This document shows, in pieces, positions 16,141 through 25,051 of a stretch of DNA of 64,000 nt (position 1 is the first letter of the stretch; each line of letters opens with the position of its first letter). The notes beneath the pieces are model-generated. The model had not been told where the DNA came from, ran no database searches, and was given only the letters and a program-made list of their open reading frames with translations. The position numbers and the translations under genes were made by a program. The DNA is from RYN-417 sp043745485. GTDB lineage: Bacteria; Patescibacteriota; Saccharimonadia; Saccharimonadales; JACDBH01. The stretch covers positions 5,853 to 69,852 of the forward strand of contig JAYTSU010000017.1 in NCBI GenBank assembly GCA_043745485.1, read 5' to 3'.

Positions 16141-16149
16141 AGTATATCA
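16141..16149 (-). promoter_or_regulatory. Extended -10 promoter for rplS
   Basis: Minus-strand TGATATACT fits TGn plus TATACT and lies 37 bases before the rplS ATG. The insertion sequence begins about 25 bases further upstream, just past where a -35 would sit. Confidence 0.6.
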
Positions 16150-16174
16150 CATCTGTTAAACGAATGAAAGTCTT

Positions 16175-16205
16175 TGTGGAGGTTCATATGATGAGCGCCA
16201 CTTCT
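16175..16205. repeat. Terminal inverted repeat of the insertion sequence (left)
   Basis: It pairs with 17222-17253. Shared blocks are TGT, AGGTTCA and AGCGCCACTTCT (one base differs at the start of the last), with a one-base length difference between them. Confidence 0.75.
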
Positions 16206-16306
16206 TCAGTTCTTAGTTTGGCTTGGTATTCGTCCGGAGTCAAGTATCCGAGGGACTGGTGCGGTCGGTAACTGTGGTACTTCTTGAGCCAGCTGGTAAT
16301 TGTCAG
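16184..16306 (-). pseudogene. Transposase C-terminal tail, separated by an amber codon
   Basis: After the TAG at 16307-16309 the same frame stays open for 40 codons to a TGA at 16184-16186. The tail contains the HSYRPHQSLGYLTPDEY segment, the usual C-terminus of IS3/IS481-type transposases. This shows that the stop is a nonsense mutation inside the gene and not its natural end. Confidence 0.8.
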
Positions 16307-17188
16307 CTATTGGTCTTGTAGGTCGGTGGCAACCCCACCCCATTGGAGGCATTCCCGCTCAATCGAGCCAATCAGTCGTTCAACGTGGGGCTTGTCTTTC
16401 GGTGTGTGGGGACGAGCAAAGTAATGTTCAGTTGGCAGGTCTTTTAGTAGGTCGGCGAAAGCTCCAAGGTTCTCGCTACCGTTGTCGGTCAGCACCGCCA
16501 CCGGCAAACCTAGCTGGTGAACTGTCTTCTTCCAGGCAATGGCAGCTTGGTGACTTGAGATCGTTTGGGCGACATGTACCGTCGCCTGTTTGCTGACAAC
16601 GTCTACGGCTACAAAGCCGTAGCGTTTGCTACCAAGGTTGGGCAAGTGCTTGACGTCAAACTCAATCAGCCGGCCAGGCTTGTCTGCAGTAAAGTCTTTG
16701 GGTTTACGGAGACGGATAAGCTGTTTGCGTCGGGCTGGGTGGTTCTTTGGTTTCATTGGCGGTGTAAAGAATAGGTTGTAGCGGGAGATTATCCGGCCGA
16801 CGCTAGAGGCGCTCAGTGAATAGCCATAATCCCGTTTGAGAATAACAGCTAGTTTGTACTTAGAATATTCCGGGTTTGCTTTACGCAAGCTACGCACCAG
16901 GTCGACAACGGGCAGTGGCGTCAACGGCTGTCTGACTTGCTTAGGCCGGTGAGAGCGGCCTTCCAGTCCTGCCAAACCCTGCAACTTGAAGCGATTCAGG
17001 TAGCGATAAAAGGTGCGGTGGGCAATGCCGTAGTGGCGGCAGGTTAACCGGGCGTTGTTGCCATGCGTGTGGTAGTAGTCGATCCAGGCTAAACGAAGCT
17101 TGGCCTGTTTACTTAAGCTGACCGTTTGTTTAATACTCCCCAGCTTGGGTACCACCGTACCAATCCGGGTCTGAGAACCCGTGTGCAT
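16307..17188 (-). CDS. IS transposase, integrase-core (rve) type, truncated by an in-frame stop
   Basis: A 293-aa product with an N-terminal helix-turn-helix region (about 25-75, typical of IS481-like transposases) and a DDE core: D in IEFDVKHL, D in LTDNGSEN, and E in the HVERLIGSIERE segment. AAGGAG lies six bases before the ATG at 17188. An in-frame TAG removes the last 40 residues, which remain in frame downstream (full length would be 334 aa). All three DDE acidic residues precede the stop, but loss of the tail probably inactivates the protein. Suppression or read-through cannot be excluded. Confidence 0.85.
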   Translation of the reverse strand: MHTGSQTRIGTVVPKLGSIKQTVSLSKQAKLRLAWIDYYHTHGNNARLTCRHYGIAHRTFYRYLNRFKLQGLAGLEGRSHRPKQVRQPLTPLPVVDLVRSLRKANPEYSKYKLAVILKRDYGYSLSASSVGRIISRYNLFFTPPMKPKNHPARRKQLIRLRKPKDFTADKPGRLIEFDVKHLPNLGSKRYGFVAVDVVSKQATVHVAQTISSHQAAIAWKKTVHQLGLPVAVLTDNGSENLGAFADLLKDLPTEHYFARPHTPKDKPHVERLIGSIERECLQWGGVATDLQDQ

Positions 17189-17221
17189 ATGTAACTCCTT
17201 CTAGAACCCTAATTGTATTCT

Positions 17222-17253
17222 AGAAGTGGCGCTTATCTATCTGAACCTGGACA
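17222..17253. repeat. Terminal inverted repeat of the insertion sequence (right)
   Basis: Reverse complement of the left repeat at 16175-16205, with a few mismatches. It lies on the transposase start side, near the pilB stop. Confidence 0.75.
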
Positions 17254-17279
17254 TTCTTTTAATCCCGTAAACAGACTTT

Positions 17280-18887
17280 TTAGCCAACAACACGGTACAC
17301 TTCGTCCAAGGTTGTCTCACCAGTTATGACTTTAAGAATACCTTTTTGTAGCATTGTTAACATTCCGCTCGCAATGGCTGCTTCTTCTATTGTCTGTGCT
17401 GAAAGTGTTTGATGTTGGGTTTCAAGCAGAGTGCGAATGGGACCGTTCATTGTAAACTGTTCACGCAGTGCGAGCTGACCACTGAATCCATACGGATTAT
17501 CTACCGAGCTCCCTGCTTTATACAGCTGTAGATTAGTGAGATCTGGTTTTTTGTATTGGGCCGGGAGCGTGTTAATGACCGAATTAATAATATTGATCTC
17601 TGCAGGCGTGGCTGGGTACGGTTGTTTTGAGGCGTCATCGAGCTTTCGGATAAGCCGTTGGGCCATGACAAGTCGAATGGCAGATACAAACAAAGGATTA
17701 GCACCAATAATGTCTTCTAGACGAGTCAGAGCGGCGGCGGCAGAAGATGCATGGAAGGTGGAGAGGACGAGGTGGCCAGTTAGTGAGGCCTGCAGTGCAG
17801 TTTTAGCCGTGTCGTTATCACGAATCTCACCCACCATGACAATGTCTGGGTCCAGCCGTAGGATGGCTCGAAGCTTAGCAGCAAAACTGCCATCGTTGCC
17901 TTCAGCTTGTGTATTAACAGGTATCTGGACAATTCCAGGGAACTGATACTCAACGGGATCTTCAACAGTGATAATCTTGCGATCGTCACTGTTGAGGGTG
18001 TTGAGAATTGAATAAAGTGTGGTTGTTTTTCCTGAACCGGTCGGGCCAACTACCAAAACGAGCCCTGAAGGCTTTGAAATGATAGCATCTACGATTGCTC
18101 TTTCGTCTTGCGATAGTCCAAGCCTATCAAGCGTGTAGTTGCTGGCATCCATATTGAAAAGACGCATAACGACGTCGATACCATTCACAGTTGGGACAGT
18201 TTCAAGCCGTACATTTACCCTAACCATACTGCCGTTTGCCATGCGTATATCTTCAGAAATATGACCCTGTTGGGCATTTGGGTCAGAGGCTGAAATATTT
18301 CCTGCACTGGCAATTACGGCCATCAACGTCCTATAACGCTCAAATGCTAATGTTCCAATTGGGTGCAAAACTCCATCAATACGGAAGCGCAAGCGAACAT
18401 TTTCATGCTGACATTCCATATGGATGTCACTAGCCGCGAGATTGTGCGCTTGTTCGACCAGATAGGCCAACATGTCGTCTGGTTTAATTTCTTTGAGCAT
18501 AGAAGTTACTCGTTCAATCAGACCTTGGCTACCGGCCGTGTTAAGGGCAATGTCTTGGTAGACAATTTTTTTAGGCGGATCATATAATTTCATATAGTTG
18601 CTATAACCCGTTTCAGAAATAAGGCCAAAACTTATTCGTTGGTCCAAAAAACGTTGAGTCAAAGACTTCATAGTTTGTTGAGACGTAGTGTTAGTAATAC
18701 CAAATAGTACGTGGCTTTTGTCTACCATCACTGGTATGACCTTTAAACTATATAATTCTTGATTGGTGAGCAACTCTTTATAGAGCTTAGGTTCAGCAAC
18801 TTTTGAGGTATCAATATACTGTAGCCCTAATACCTGAGCTCGGCGCTGCGTATTAACTTCTTCATCGAGCCGAGCATCTTGTGACAT
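17280..18887 (-). CDS. pilB: GspE/PilB family secretion or type IV pilus assembly ATPase
   Basis: A 535-aa ATPase with an N-terminal MshE/GspE-like domain (about 1-110) and a C-terminal motor domain: Walker A GPTGSGKTTT (about 285), the Asp-box and Walker B region RLDPDIVMVGEIRD (about 345) and the His-box. The four-cysteine zinc motif of many GspE/PilB proteins is absent. It would power extension of type IV pili, which Saccharibacteria-like cells use for motility and DNA uptake. No other pilus gene is beside it here, so the machinery must be encoded elsewhere. A T2SS-type role is the alternative. Confidence 0.88.
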   Translation of the reverse strand: MSQDARLDEEVNTQRRAQVLGLQYIDTSKVAEPKLYKELLTNQELYSLKVIPVMVDKSHVLFGITNTTSQQTMKSLTQRFLDQRISFGLISETGYSNYMKLYDPPKKIVYQDIALNTAGSQGLIERVTSMLKEIKPDDMLAYLVEQAHNLAASDIHMECQHENVRLRFRIDGVLHPIGTLAFERYRTLMAVIASAGNISASDPNAQQGHISEDIRMANGSMVRVNVRLETVPTVNGIDVVMRLFNMDASNYTLDRLGLSQDERAIVDAIISKPSGLVLVVGPTGSGKTTTLYSILNTLNSDDRKIITVEDPVEYQFPGIVQIPVNTQAEGNDGSFAAKLRAILRLDPDIVMVGEIRDNDTAKTALQASLTGHLVLSTFHASSAAAALTRLEDIIGANPLFVSAIRLVMAQRLIRKLDDASKQPYPATPAEINIINSVINTLPAQYKKPDLTNLQLYKAGSSVDNPYGFSGQLALREQFTMNGPIRTLLETQHQTLSAQTIEEAAIASGMLTMLQKGILKVITGETTLDEVYRVVG

Positions 18888-18977
18888 ATGCTCTAATTAA
18901 AGCATAAGCGAGCACATGTAGCACGCAGTTTATAACTTGACTGATCATAGTTATAACTTTAGGCTTGTTGCAGTATT

Positions 18978-19481
18978 ATGCGTTCAATTATTATTATTGC
19001 TCATGACATTCGAAGTACCCACAACATTGGCTCTTTGCTTCGTACTGCCGAAGGGCTTGGGGTTGATAGAGTTTATTTAACAGGCTACACGCCCTACCCC
19101 CTGATGTCACATGACACGCGTCTTCCACATATCGCCCTAAAGCTAGACGCCGCAATTCATAAAACTGCACTTGGGGCAGAACATATGGTCAAATGGGAAC
19201 AATCGGATGAAGTTTTCACAGTACTTTCACGTTTACGTACAGAAGGCTATATGATTCTTGCGCTGGAACAAACTTCTATAGCTATAGATATTACTAAGTT
19301 CAGTGCGCCTGACAAATGCGTGCTCCTACTGGGAAGCGAAGTAAACGGAATCTCGGAAGAACTATTAGAACAAGTAGATCAGACTCTCGTTATCCCAATG
19401 TTTGGCACAAAAGAATCTTTTAATGTTGTCCAGGCTGCAGCAATGGCACTGTATCAACTACGCTTTAACTGTATTTCGTAA
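18978..19481 (+). CDS. SpoU/TrmH-family RNA 2'-O-methyltransferase
   Basis: A compact 167-aa SPOUT methyltransferase. The three SpoU motifs are visible: HNIGSLLRTAEGLG (motif 1, about 15-28), LLLGSEVNGIS (motif 2, about 117-127) and PMFGTKESFNVVQAAAM (motif 3, about 138-154). It has no extra RNA-binding domain, like TrmL-type tRNA methylases. Substrate (tRNA or rRNA) cannot be told from the sequence. It is divergent from pilB. Confidence 0.88.
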   Translation: MRSIIIIAHDIRSTHNIGSLLRTAEGLGVDRVYLTGYTPYPLMSHDTRLPHIALKLDAAIHKTALGAEHMVKWEQSDEVFTVLSRLRTEGYMILALEQTSIAIDITKFSAPDKCVLLLGSEVNGISEELLEQVDQTLVIPMFGTKESFNVVQAAAMALYQLRFNCIS

Positions 19482-19504
19482 TGAGCATGAGAAAACGCTA
19501 CAGT

Positions 19505-19527
19505 AAGCCCTTGCCGCAAGAGGCTTT
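19505..19527 (+). terminator. Hairpin after the SpoU methyltransferase gene
   Basis: AAGCC-CTTG, a three-base loop, then CAAG-A-GGCTT form a nine-base stem with one bulge. The following bases are T/A-rich but lack a clean U run, so it is a weak terminator candidate. Confidence 0.4.
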
Positions 19528-19546
19528 ATAATAAGTGATAATAAGA

Positions 19547-19552
19547 TATAAT
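19547..19552 (+). promoter_or_regulatory. -10 box for the CAP-domain gene
   Basis: Consensus TATAAT 12 bases before the ATG at 19565, with no Shine-Dalgarno between. The leader would be about five bases. Confidence 0.6.
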
Positions 19553-19564
19553 AGCGTAAGTACA

Positions 19565-20623
19565 ATGAAAACAAAAACTACCAAACGGCATAGTCCCAAG
19601 AATAACTCACACACACGTAAAGCGGCTCAAAAGTCTCGTAGCCCTGTTGTGCATGCATTAAAATTTTTGCCTGCAGTAGTATTTTTTATCATCTCTTTAA
19701 GCCTGCCTGGTTCAGCGCTTTCAAAAATTACACATTCTTCACGTCATGCGGTACTCAGTTATGCAACATCCATGAGTGGCTCGGACCTGTTGGCGCAAAC
19801 AAATGCTCAACGTTCAGGAAATGGCGTCGCAAACCTCAGTTACAACTCACAACTTTCCAATGCTGCCCAAACAAAAGCCAATGACATGGTTACGCGCAAT
19901 TATTGGTCGCACACCTCACCGACTGGTGAAGAACCGTGGGTATTTATTTCAAATGCGGGCTATCAATATCAAGCAGCGGGCGAAAATCTGGCCTACGGCT
20001 TTATAACGAGTAGTGACACCATTACCGGCTGGATGAATAGTCCTCCGCATCGCGAAAACCTACTAAGTACTAGCTTTACAGAGGTAGGTTTTGGCTTTGC
20101 TAACAGTGCAAATTATGTTGATAGCGGTGAGCAAACGGTAGTAGTTGCAATGTACGGTGCACCACTCAGCCAGCCCGCACCAGCTCCCCCCGCACCTGTT
20201 CAAAGTACGCCAGCCCCAACCCAACCAGCACAACCTGTAACTAATACTCCATCAAATGCTGAAGTAATTCAAACTACAGTGGTACAAACAGTTCCTGCAA
20301 AAGTTACCGATAGTAATCAAAAAATTAGCCAATCTTTAGGTGCAGAAAAAACAGCGGCAGCAGAGGCGCCAACAGCTAAAGAAGCCCACGTAAATCGTAT
20401 TCAGCTCTTAACAGGTGGTAGTGCCCGTTGGAGCAGTACACTCTTGGTATTCTCAATAATCGGCGTTGGTTTCTTCTGGTTACTGGAGCGTGGACGTCAA
20501 ATTAAACACCTCGTTCTAGCGGGCGAACATTTTATGCTAAAGCACTTACACATTGATTTAGCAGTTATTGGTTTTATATTCTTAGGTTTTAGTTTGTTAC
20601 AAACAAGCGGACTCGTCCGTTAG
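19565..20623 (+). CDS. CAP (SCP/PR1-like) domain membrane protein
   Basis: A 352-aa cell-surface protein. After a basic N-terminal tail there is a membrane segment (about 32-52), then a CAP domain (about 70-200) with the SHTSPTG, GENLA and PPHRENLL signatures. A Pro/Ala/Thr-rich linker (about 205-245) leads to two C-terminal membrane helices (about 293-310 and 333-350). CAP domains occur in secreted proteins of varied function, including adhesion and host interaction. Here it is anchored at both ends. The ATG at 19565 is chosen over a GTG ten codons earlier because TATAAT lies inside that upstream stretch. Confidence 0.88.
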   Translation: MKTKTTKRHSPKNNSHTRKAAQKSRSPVVHALKFLPAVVFFIISLSLPGSALSKITHSSRHAVLSYATSMSGSDLLAQTNAQRSGNGVANLSYNSQLSNAAQTKANDMVTRNYWSHTSPTGEEPWVFISNAGYQYQAAGENLAYGFITSSDTITGWMNSPPHRENLLSTSFTEVGFGFANSANYVDSGEQTVVVAMYGAPLSQPAPAPPAPVQSTPAPTQPAQPVTNTPSNAEVIQTTVVQTVPAKVTDSNQKISQSLGAEKTAAAEAPTAKEAHVNRIQLLTGGSARWSSTLLVFSIIGVGFFWLLERGRQIKHLVLAGEHFMLKHLHIDLAVIGFIFLGFSLLQTSGLVR

Positions 20624-20688
20624 CTCTTGTTTTTTATACTACATCTAAACTTAGTAGCTATTTAAGGTAAAGCATTGCAACTGAGTAT

Positions 20689-23600
20689 TTATTGCAGTAC
20701 CACTTGCTCAGTACCAATGGCAGCACGGAGTTTACTCATTGCGTCTTTAGACGGTTCTATTCCTGATGGAAGTTTTATAATCTGTTTTCGATCATCTTCT
20801 CCAAGTACCAGCACAACTTCGGTGGATCCAGTATAATCATCCATAATCTGCTTGAGTGCAGTAAGCATTTTTTCGTCCTGAGAGTTCATAAGACGCACAT
20901 ACACTCGCTTGTCCTTAATTGATTCAGTAACTACTTTTTTTAGCGTAGCAGTTGTTTTACTTGAAGGTATTTTCTGCCGCTTACCGGTCGACTGATAGAC
21001 ACTCGCTTGTTCTGGCGTGATCTCACGTGCTTCGTCAACAAGTATCTTAATGTCCTGCAGGAGCTCGCCTGTTACGCGGTCTTTAGCATTAACCTTACCG
21101 CGAACAAGAAGGACACGGTCACGTTCCCATATGCCGGCTGTTTGCTGGTAAATGCTCGGAAATAACACGAGTTCTGTATCGCCACTCATATCAGCAATTT
21201 TAACGAAAGCCATTTTTTGACCATTTTTTGTCACTATTTCACGCGTGTCAGTAATCGCCCCACCAATAACTGTTAGCTTGCCATCCATCTCGGGTTTCAA
21301 ATCACTAAGTGATACAGCTAATTCTTCTAAATATGTCTCGTACGCCTTTAACGGGTGTTGTGATAAATAAAGTCCAAGCAGCTCACGCTCCCACTTAAGT
21401 TGTTCGGCGGGCGTGTAGTCTATTCCGCCAGTTTCCAAGCTTATCTTTGGCCTCATATGCTCTGGTATTTCAACAGAGTTACCGAATAGATCTTCTTGTC
21501 CACTCATAGATTCTTTTTGGATGCGGCCCGCAAAAGCCAAGCACATATCGATATTATGGAGGAGCAAATTCCGTGCACCGTAGCGGTCAAATGCACCCGA
21601 TTTGACCAAGCTTTCCATGGCTTTACGGTTTACGACACGGGGATTAACCTTACTAAAAAAATCTTCCAAACTTGTAAATCTGCCATCTGTACGCGCTCGT
21701 AAAATTTCTTCAACAGCTCCTGTTCCGACATTTTTTACGGCGTTCATGCCAAAGCGGATAGGATCATGGAGTGGGTCACCCGTAGGTACAACAGCAAATT
21801 CAACAAATGATTCATTAACATCAGGCGCTAATACTTCAATTCCCATGTGCTTACATTCCATGATTTCAATGGCTAAACGATCCGTGTCGTCATAATCACT
21901 GGTCATAACAGCAGCCATAAATGCCGCAGGATAATGAGCTTTTAGGTATGCCGTCTGGTATGCAATAAGGCCATAACATGCAGCGTGTGATTTGTTAAAA
22001 CAGTAATTAGCAAATTCTTCTAGTTGGTCCCAGAACTTCTCTGCAACCTGCGTACTCGCTCCACCAACTTTAACTGCACCATTAACAAACTCTGCTTTTA
22101 CTTTACGCATGATGTCGATTTTCTTTTTTCCGACCGCTTTTCTGAGCGTATCGGCCTGTCCACCGGTAAAACCGCTCCATTCTTTTGAGACCTGCATGAA
22201 CTGCTCTTGGTAAACCATGATACCGTAGGTACTTTTTAAGGAATTCTCAAGACCGGGATGCAAATAGGTTATTTTTTCTTCGCCGTGCTTGCGCTTAATA
22301 AAACTGTCAATAAACTGCATTGGACCAGGACGATACAATGCAACCATAGCAACAATATCATCAAAAGAAGTTGGTTTAAGTTCCTTTAAATAGCGCTTCA
22401 TACCAGCTGACTCAAGCTGAAACACTCCAGTTGTGTCGCCGCGTTGCAAGAGCTCGTATGTTGCAATATCGTCAAGTGGAATTATGCTGATATCGATATC
22501 TTTTTTATATACTTTCTTTATAATACGCAGTGCATTTTTTATAATAGTTAGGTTGCTAAGGCCTAAAAAGTCCATCTTGAGAAGCCCCAGTTCTTCTATC
22601 GGGTTCATGGAATACTGCGTGGACACCACGCCCTTTTGAGCCATTTCAAGTGGGGCAAACTTCACAATGTCATCAGGCGCAATCACCACGCCAGCTGCAT
22701 GTACGCCGTGGCTCCTAATTGTCCCTTCCAGCTTTACGGCTAATTCAAATACGCGTGCAGATTGTTCGTTAGTGTCATTTTCAACACGCATCTCAGCATT
22801 ATCAACCAACGATGTTGCCAGCAGGATATGGCGTCCTTGTACTGGTGGCGGAATCATCTTTGCTAAACGATCAGCTTCTATGTATGGGACTTGCAGTACA
22901 CGTGCTACATCTCGCACCGCATTACGTGCTGCCATCCTACCAAACGTGACAATATTAGCCACCCTGTTTTCCCCATATTTTCGGACACAATACTGTATAA
23001 CTTCATCACGCCTGGTATCTTGTATGTCGATGTCTACATCTGGCATACTAATACGATCAGGATTAAGAAAACGCTCAAACAACAGGTCGTATTTGAGTGG
23101 ATCAATTTCCGTAATACGCAGGCCATAGGCAATGATTGAACCAGCAGCTGATCCACGGCCTGGCCCAAAGACAATACCCTCATTTTTACCCCAATTAATA
23201 AAATCCCAAATGATTAAGAAATAGCCATTAAAGCTCATATTTTCAATGACACCTAGCTCGTATGCAGCGCGCTCCAACACGTTCTCTGGCAAGGTTTTTT
23301 TAGCAGATGCAATATCTAGTTTGGTTGCTGCCTCCATGCTCTTACCCCCATAACGCCAGGCAAGACCCTTATAGACAAGCTTATGCAGGTAAGACTGTTC
23401 GTCTTCGCCTTCAGGTACCGGAAACTTTGGTATGAGAATTTTGCCAAGTTCTATCTCAATATCACAACGGTCAGCTATGGCCTTGGTATTAGTGATTGCA
23501 TCAGGATGTTTTGCACCCCAGCGTTTAATAATTTCCTTCGGGTCCGTCACATGTAACTCGAAGTTCTTAAGACTCATACGCTTCTCGTCAGACAAGAAGG

Positions 23601-24327
23601 ACCCCGTTTGTACACACAACAAAATCTCATGCGCCTCTTGATCCTCATGTGTCAAATAATGGGCATCGCACGTTATGACAAGCGGTATACTAACGTCTCC
23701 CGCCAGCTTTACTGTTTCTGTAGTTACAGCTACTTGTTCGTCCCATTTAGCCGGATGCTCTTCGTGACCATGATCCTGCAGTTCGAGGTAATACCTATCA
23801 CCAAAAACTTTTTTGTACCACTCCGCTGTTTCTTTGGCTTGTTTGTACTGGCCTTGACGTAGAGCATCACCGATTTCGCCACCAATACACGCACTAAGGA
23901 CTATTAAACCTTCGTTATACTTTTCTAAAAGCTCGTGATCTATACGCGGCTTATAATAAAAACCTTGCAGGTTGGCGGTTGTCGACAGTTGCATTAGGTT
24001 TTGATAGCCTTTGTAGTTCATGGCTAACAATATGAGGTGATAGTAGACTTTATCTTTGCTCGCGTCTTTGTCAGTATGTGCTCTAGATGCGACGTATGTT
24101 TCCATACCGAGTATTGGCTTGATACCCCGCGCTTTTGCCTCTTTATAAAATTCAATCGAACCGCTTAGAGTACCATGATCAGTCAGAGCCATTGCTTCCA
24201 TACCCATTTCTTGCGCACGGTCCAGCATCGCCGGTACTTTGCTAAGTCCGTCTAGCAAGCTATAATGCGAGTGGTTATGCAGATGCACATAATCAGTCGG
24301 CTGTAGTAGTTTTTTATCATCTCCCAT
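20689..24327 (-). CDS. dnaE: DNA polymerase III subunit alpha
   Basis: The replicative polymerase, 1212 aa. Order of domains: PHP domain (HNHSHYS near 18, TDHG near 50), polymerase core with GPGRGSAAGS (about 388-400) and the catalytic aspartates in PDVDIDI (about 425-432), a helix-hairpin-helix region (about 840-910), and an OB-fold (about 1010-1090). It lacks the exonuclease insertion of PolC, so it is DnaE-type. A TATACT box nine bases before the ATG suggests a leaderless message. It is convergent with the CAP gene, with 65 bases between them and no strong terminator. Confidence 0.97.
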   Translation of the reverse strand: MGDDKKLLQPTDYVHLHNHSHYSLLDGLSKVPAMLDRAQEMGMEAMALTDHGTLSGSIEFYKEAKARGIKPILGMETYVASRAHTDKDASKDKVYYHLILLAMNYKGYQNLMQLSTTANLQGFYYKPRIDHELLEKYNEGLIVLSACIGGEIGDALRQGQYKQAKETAEWYKKVFGDRYYLELQDHGHEEHPAKWDEQVAVTTETVKLAGDVSIPLVITCDAHYLTHEDQEAHEILLCVQTGSFLSDEKRMSLKNFELHVTDPKEIIKRWGAKHPDAITNTKAIADRCDIEIELGKILIPKFPVPEGEDEQSYLHKLVYKGLAWRYGGKSMEAATKLDIASAKKTLPENVLERAAYELGVIENMSFNGYFLIIWDFINWGKNEGIVFGPGRGSAAGSIIAYGLRITEIDPLKYDLLFERFLNPDRISMPDVDIDIQDTRRDEVIQYCVRKYGENRVANIVTFGRMAARNAVRDVARVLQVPYIEADRLAKMIPPPVQGRHILLATSLVDNAEMRVENDTNEQSARVFELAVKLEGTIRSHGVHAAGVVIAPDDIVKFAPLEMAQKGVVSTQYSMNPIEELGLLKMDFLGLSNLTIIKNALRIIKKVYKKDIDISIIPLDDIATYELLQRGDTTGVFQLESAGMKRYLKELKPTSFDDIVAMVALYRPGPMQFIDSFIKRKHGEEKITYLHPGLENSLKSTYGIMVYQEQFMQVSKEWSGFTGGQADTLRKAVGKKKIDIMRKVKAEFVNGAVKVGGASTQVAEKFWDQLEEFANYCFNKSHAACYGLIAYQTAYLKAHYPAAFMAAVMTSDYDDTDRLAIEIMECKHMGIEVLAPDVNESFVEFAVVPTGDPLHDPIRFGMNAVKNVGTGAVEEILRARTDGRFTSLEDFFSKVNPRVVNRKAMESLVKSGAFDRYGARNLLLHNIDMCLAFAGRIQKESMSGQEDLFGNSVEIPEHMRPKISLETGGIDYTPAEQLKWERELLGLYLSQHPLKAYETYLEELAVSLSDLKPEMDGKLTVIGGAITDTREIVTKNGQKMAFVKIADMSGDTELVLFPSIYQQTAGIWERDRVLLVRGKVNAKDRVTGELLQDIKILVDEAREITPEQASVYQSTGKRQKIPSSKTTATLKKVVTESIKDKRVYVRLMNSQDEKMLTALKQIMDDYTGSTEVVLVLGEDDRKQIIKLPSGIEPSKDAMSKLRAAIGTEQVVLQ

Positions 24328-24336
24328 ATCATTACT

Positions 24337-24342
24337 AGTATA
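24337..24342 (-). promoter_or_regulatory. -10 box for dnaE
   Basis: Minus-strand TATACT ends nine bases before the dnaE ATG, with no Shine-Dalgarno in between. Confidence 0.5.
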
Positions 24343-24375
24343 TAGGAAATTACAGCTGTTCGCTTAGATTAGGAG

Positions 24376-24636
24376 TTACCTTCTAGCGCTTTTCACAGTA
24401 TTGTTTAGCCTCTCACTAAAACGACCGACAAGTGGGACACTACCAAATAACGAAAGCACCCATACTAGGAGTGCAACCAGCACTGTGGCACCAATAACAC
24501 CCCCAAGCCCTCCAACAAGTCCCTTAATGAAGCTTGTCTTGTAAGCCTGTTTTTTATCCAAATAGCCTGATTCAAAAATTGATGATACCGCTCTGCCTAG
24601 ATCTTCGTACTCTTTTTGAGTTTTTTTCTTGGGCAT
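24376..24636 (-). CDS. Small membrane protein, DUF5665-like
   Basis: An 86-aa protein with a charged N-terminus, one Gly-rich membrane helix (about 40-65) and a short basic tail. The layout (GLVGGLGGVIGATVLVALLVW) fits the DUF5665 family of small membrane proteins with unknown role. It is the last of three closely spaced genes (8 bases after the YtxH-like gene) and ends 34 bases before the dnaE promoter. Confidence 0.7.
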   Translation of the reverse strand: MPKKKTQKEYEDLGRAVSSIFESGYLDKKQAYKTSFIKGLVGGLGGVIGATVLVALLVWVLSLFGSVPLVGRFSERLNNTVKSARR

Positions 24637-24644
24637 GACGTTAC

Positions 24645-25049
24645 TTAGGACTTTTTAATATACTTATCAAGATTCTTAAGTGCATCTTTAGCATCTTGTT
24701 GTGCTTTTTTAAGCTCAGGATCATCAGGGTTGCCGTCATGCATTGCACTCAGAACTTCACGGACTTTTTCCTTAGCTGTTTTAGCCTTATCTATAATGAC
24801 GTCATATTCGTCTTTTGCCTTACCTTTTAGTTCTCCGCCTTTTTCCTTGACGTCTGCAAGCTTAACATTAAGTTCGCTATGTAAAGATTTTAAATTCTTC
24901 TCTGCATCTGACTTGGATTTTAATGCTGCATTCTTTATGTCTATACGTGTTTCTTTACCGCTCTTAGGTGCAGTCAATATACCAGCTACGAAGCCCGCAA
25001 TTCCTGCAACTGCTGCGCCTGCTGCCCATTTTCCTGATGATTTTGCCAT
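24645..25049 (-). CDS. YtxH domain-containing protein
   Basis: A 134-aa protein with an N-terminal Gly/Ala-rich membrane segment (about 8-27) followed by APKSGKETR, the YtxH hallmark, and a long charged, Lys-rich helical tail. YtxH proteins are general-stress-associated envelope proteins in Firmicutes with no known biochemical activity. It is two bases downstream of the DUF948-like gene. Confidence 0.85.
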   Translation of the reverse strand: MAKSSGKWAAGAAVAGIAGFVAGILTAPKSGKETRIDIKNAALKSKSDAEKNLKSLHSELNVKLADVKEKGGELKGKAKDEYDVIIDKAKTAKEKVREVLSAMHDGNPDDPELKKAQQDAKDALKNLDKYIKKS

Positions 25050-25051
25050 AA

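Larger units (their letters stand above)
16175..17253 (-). mobile_element. Insertion sequence, IS481/IS3-like (DDE), about 1.08 kb
   Basis: One transposase gene is flanked by imperfect inverted repeats of about 30 bases that begin with TGT and share the core AGGTTCA and AGCGCCACTTCT. The element looks more GC-rich than its flanks and lies in the gap between rplS and pilB. A four-base TCTT direct repeat may flank it, but the exact edge is uncertain by one base. Its transposase is interrupted by an amber codon. Confidence 0.85.

Noticed and set aside
16171..17258. TCTT target-site duplication around the insertion sequence
   Set aside because: The match is only four bases in T-rich flanks and needs a one-base shift of the element edge, so I mention it but do not list it as a feature.
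18930..18977. TTGACT ... TATAAC promoter for the SpoU methyltransferase gene
   Set aside because: The hexamers are only nine bases apart, too close for a sigma-70 promoter; no better pair was found.
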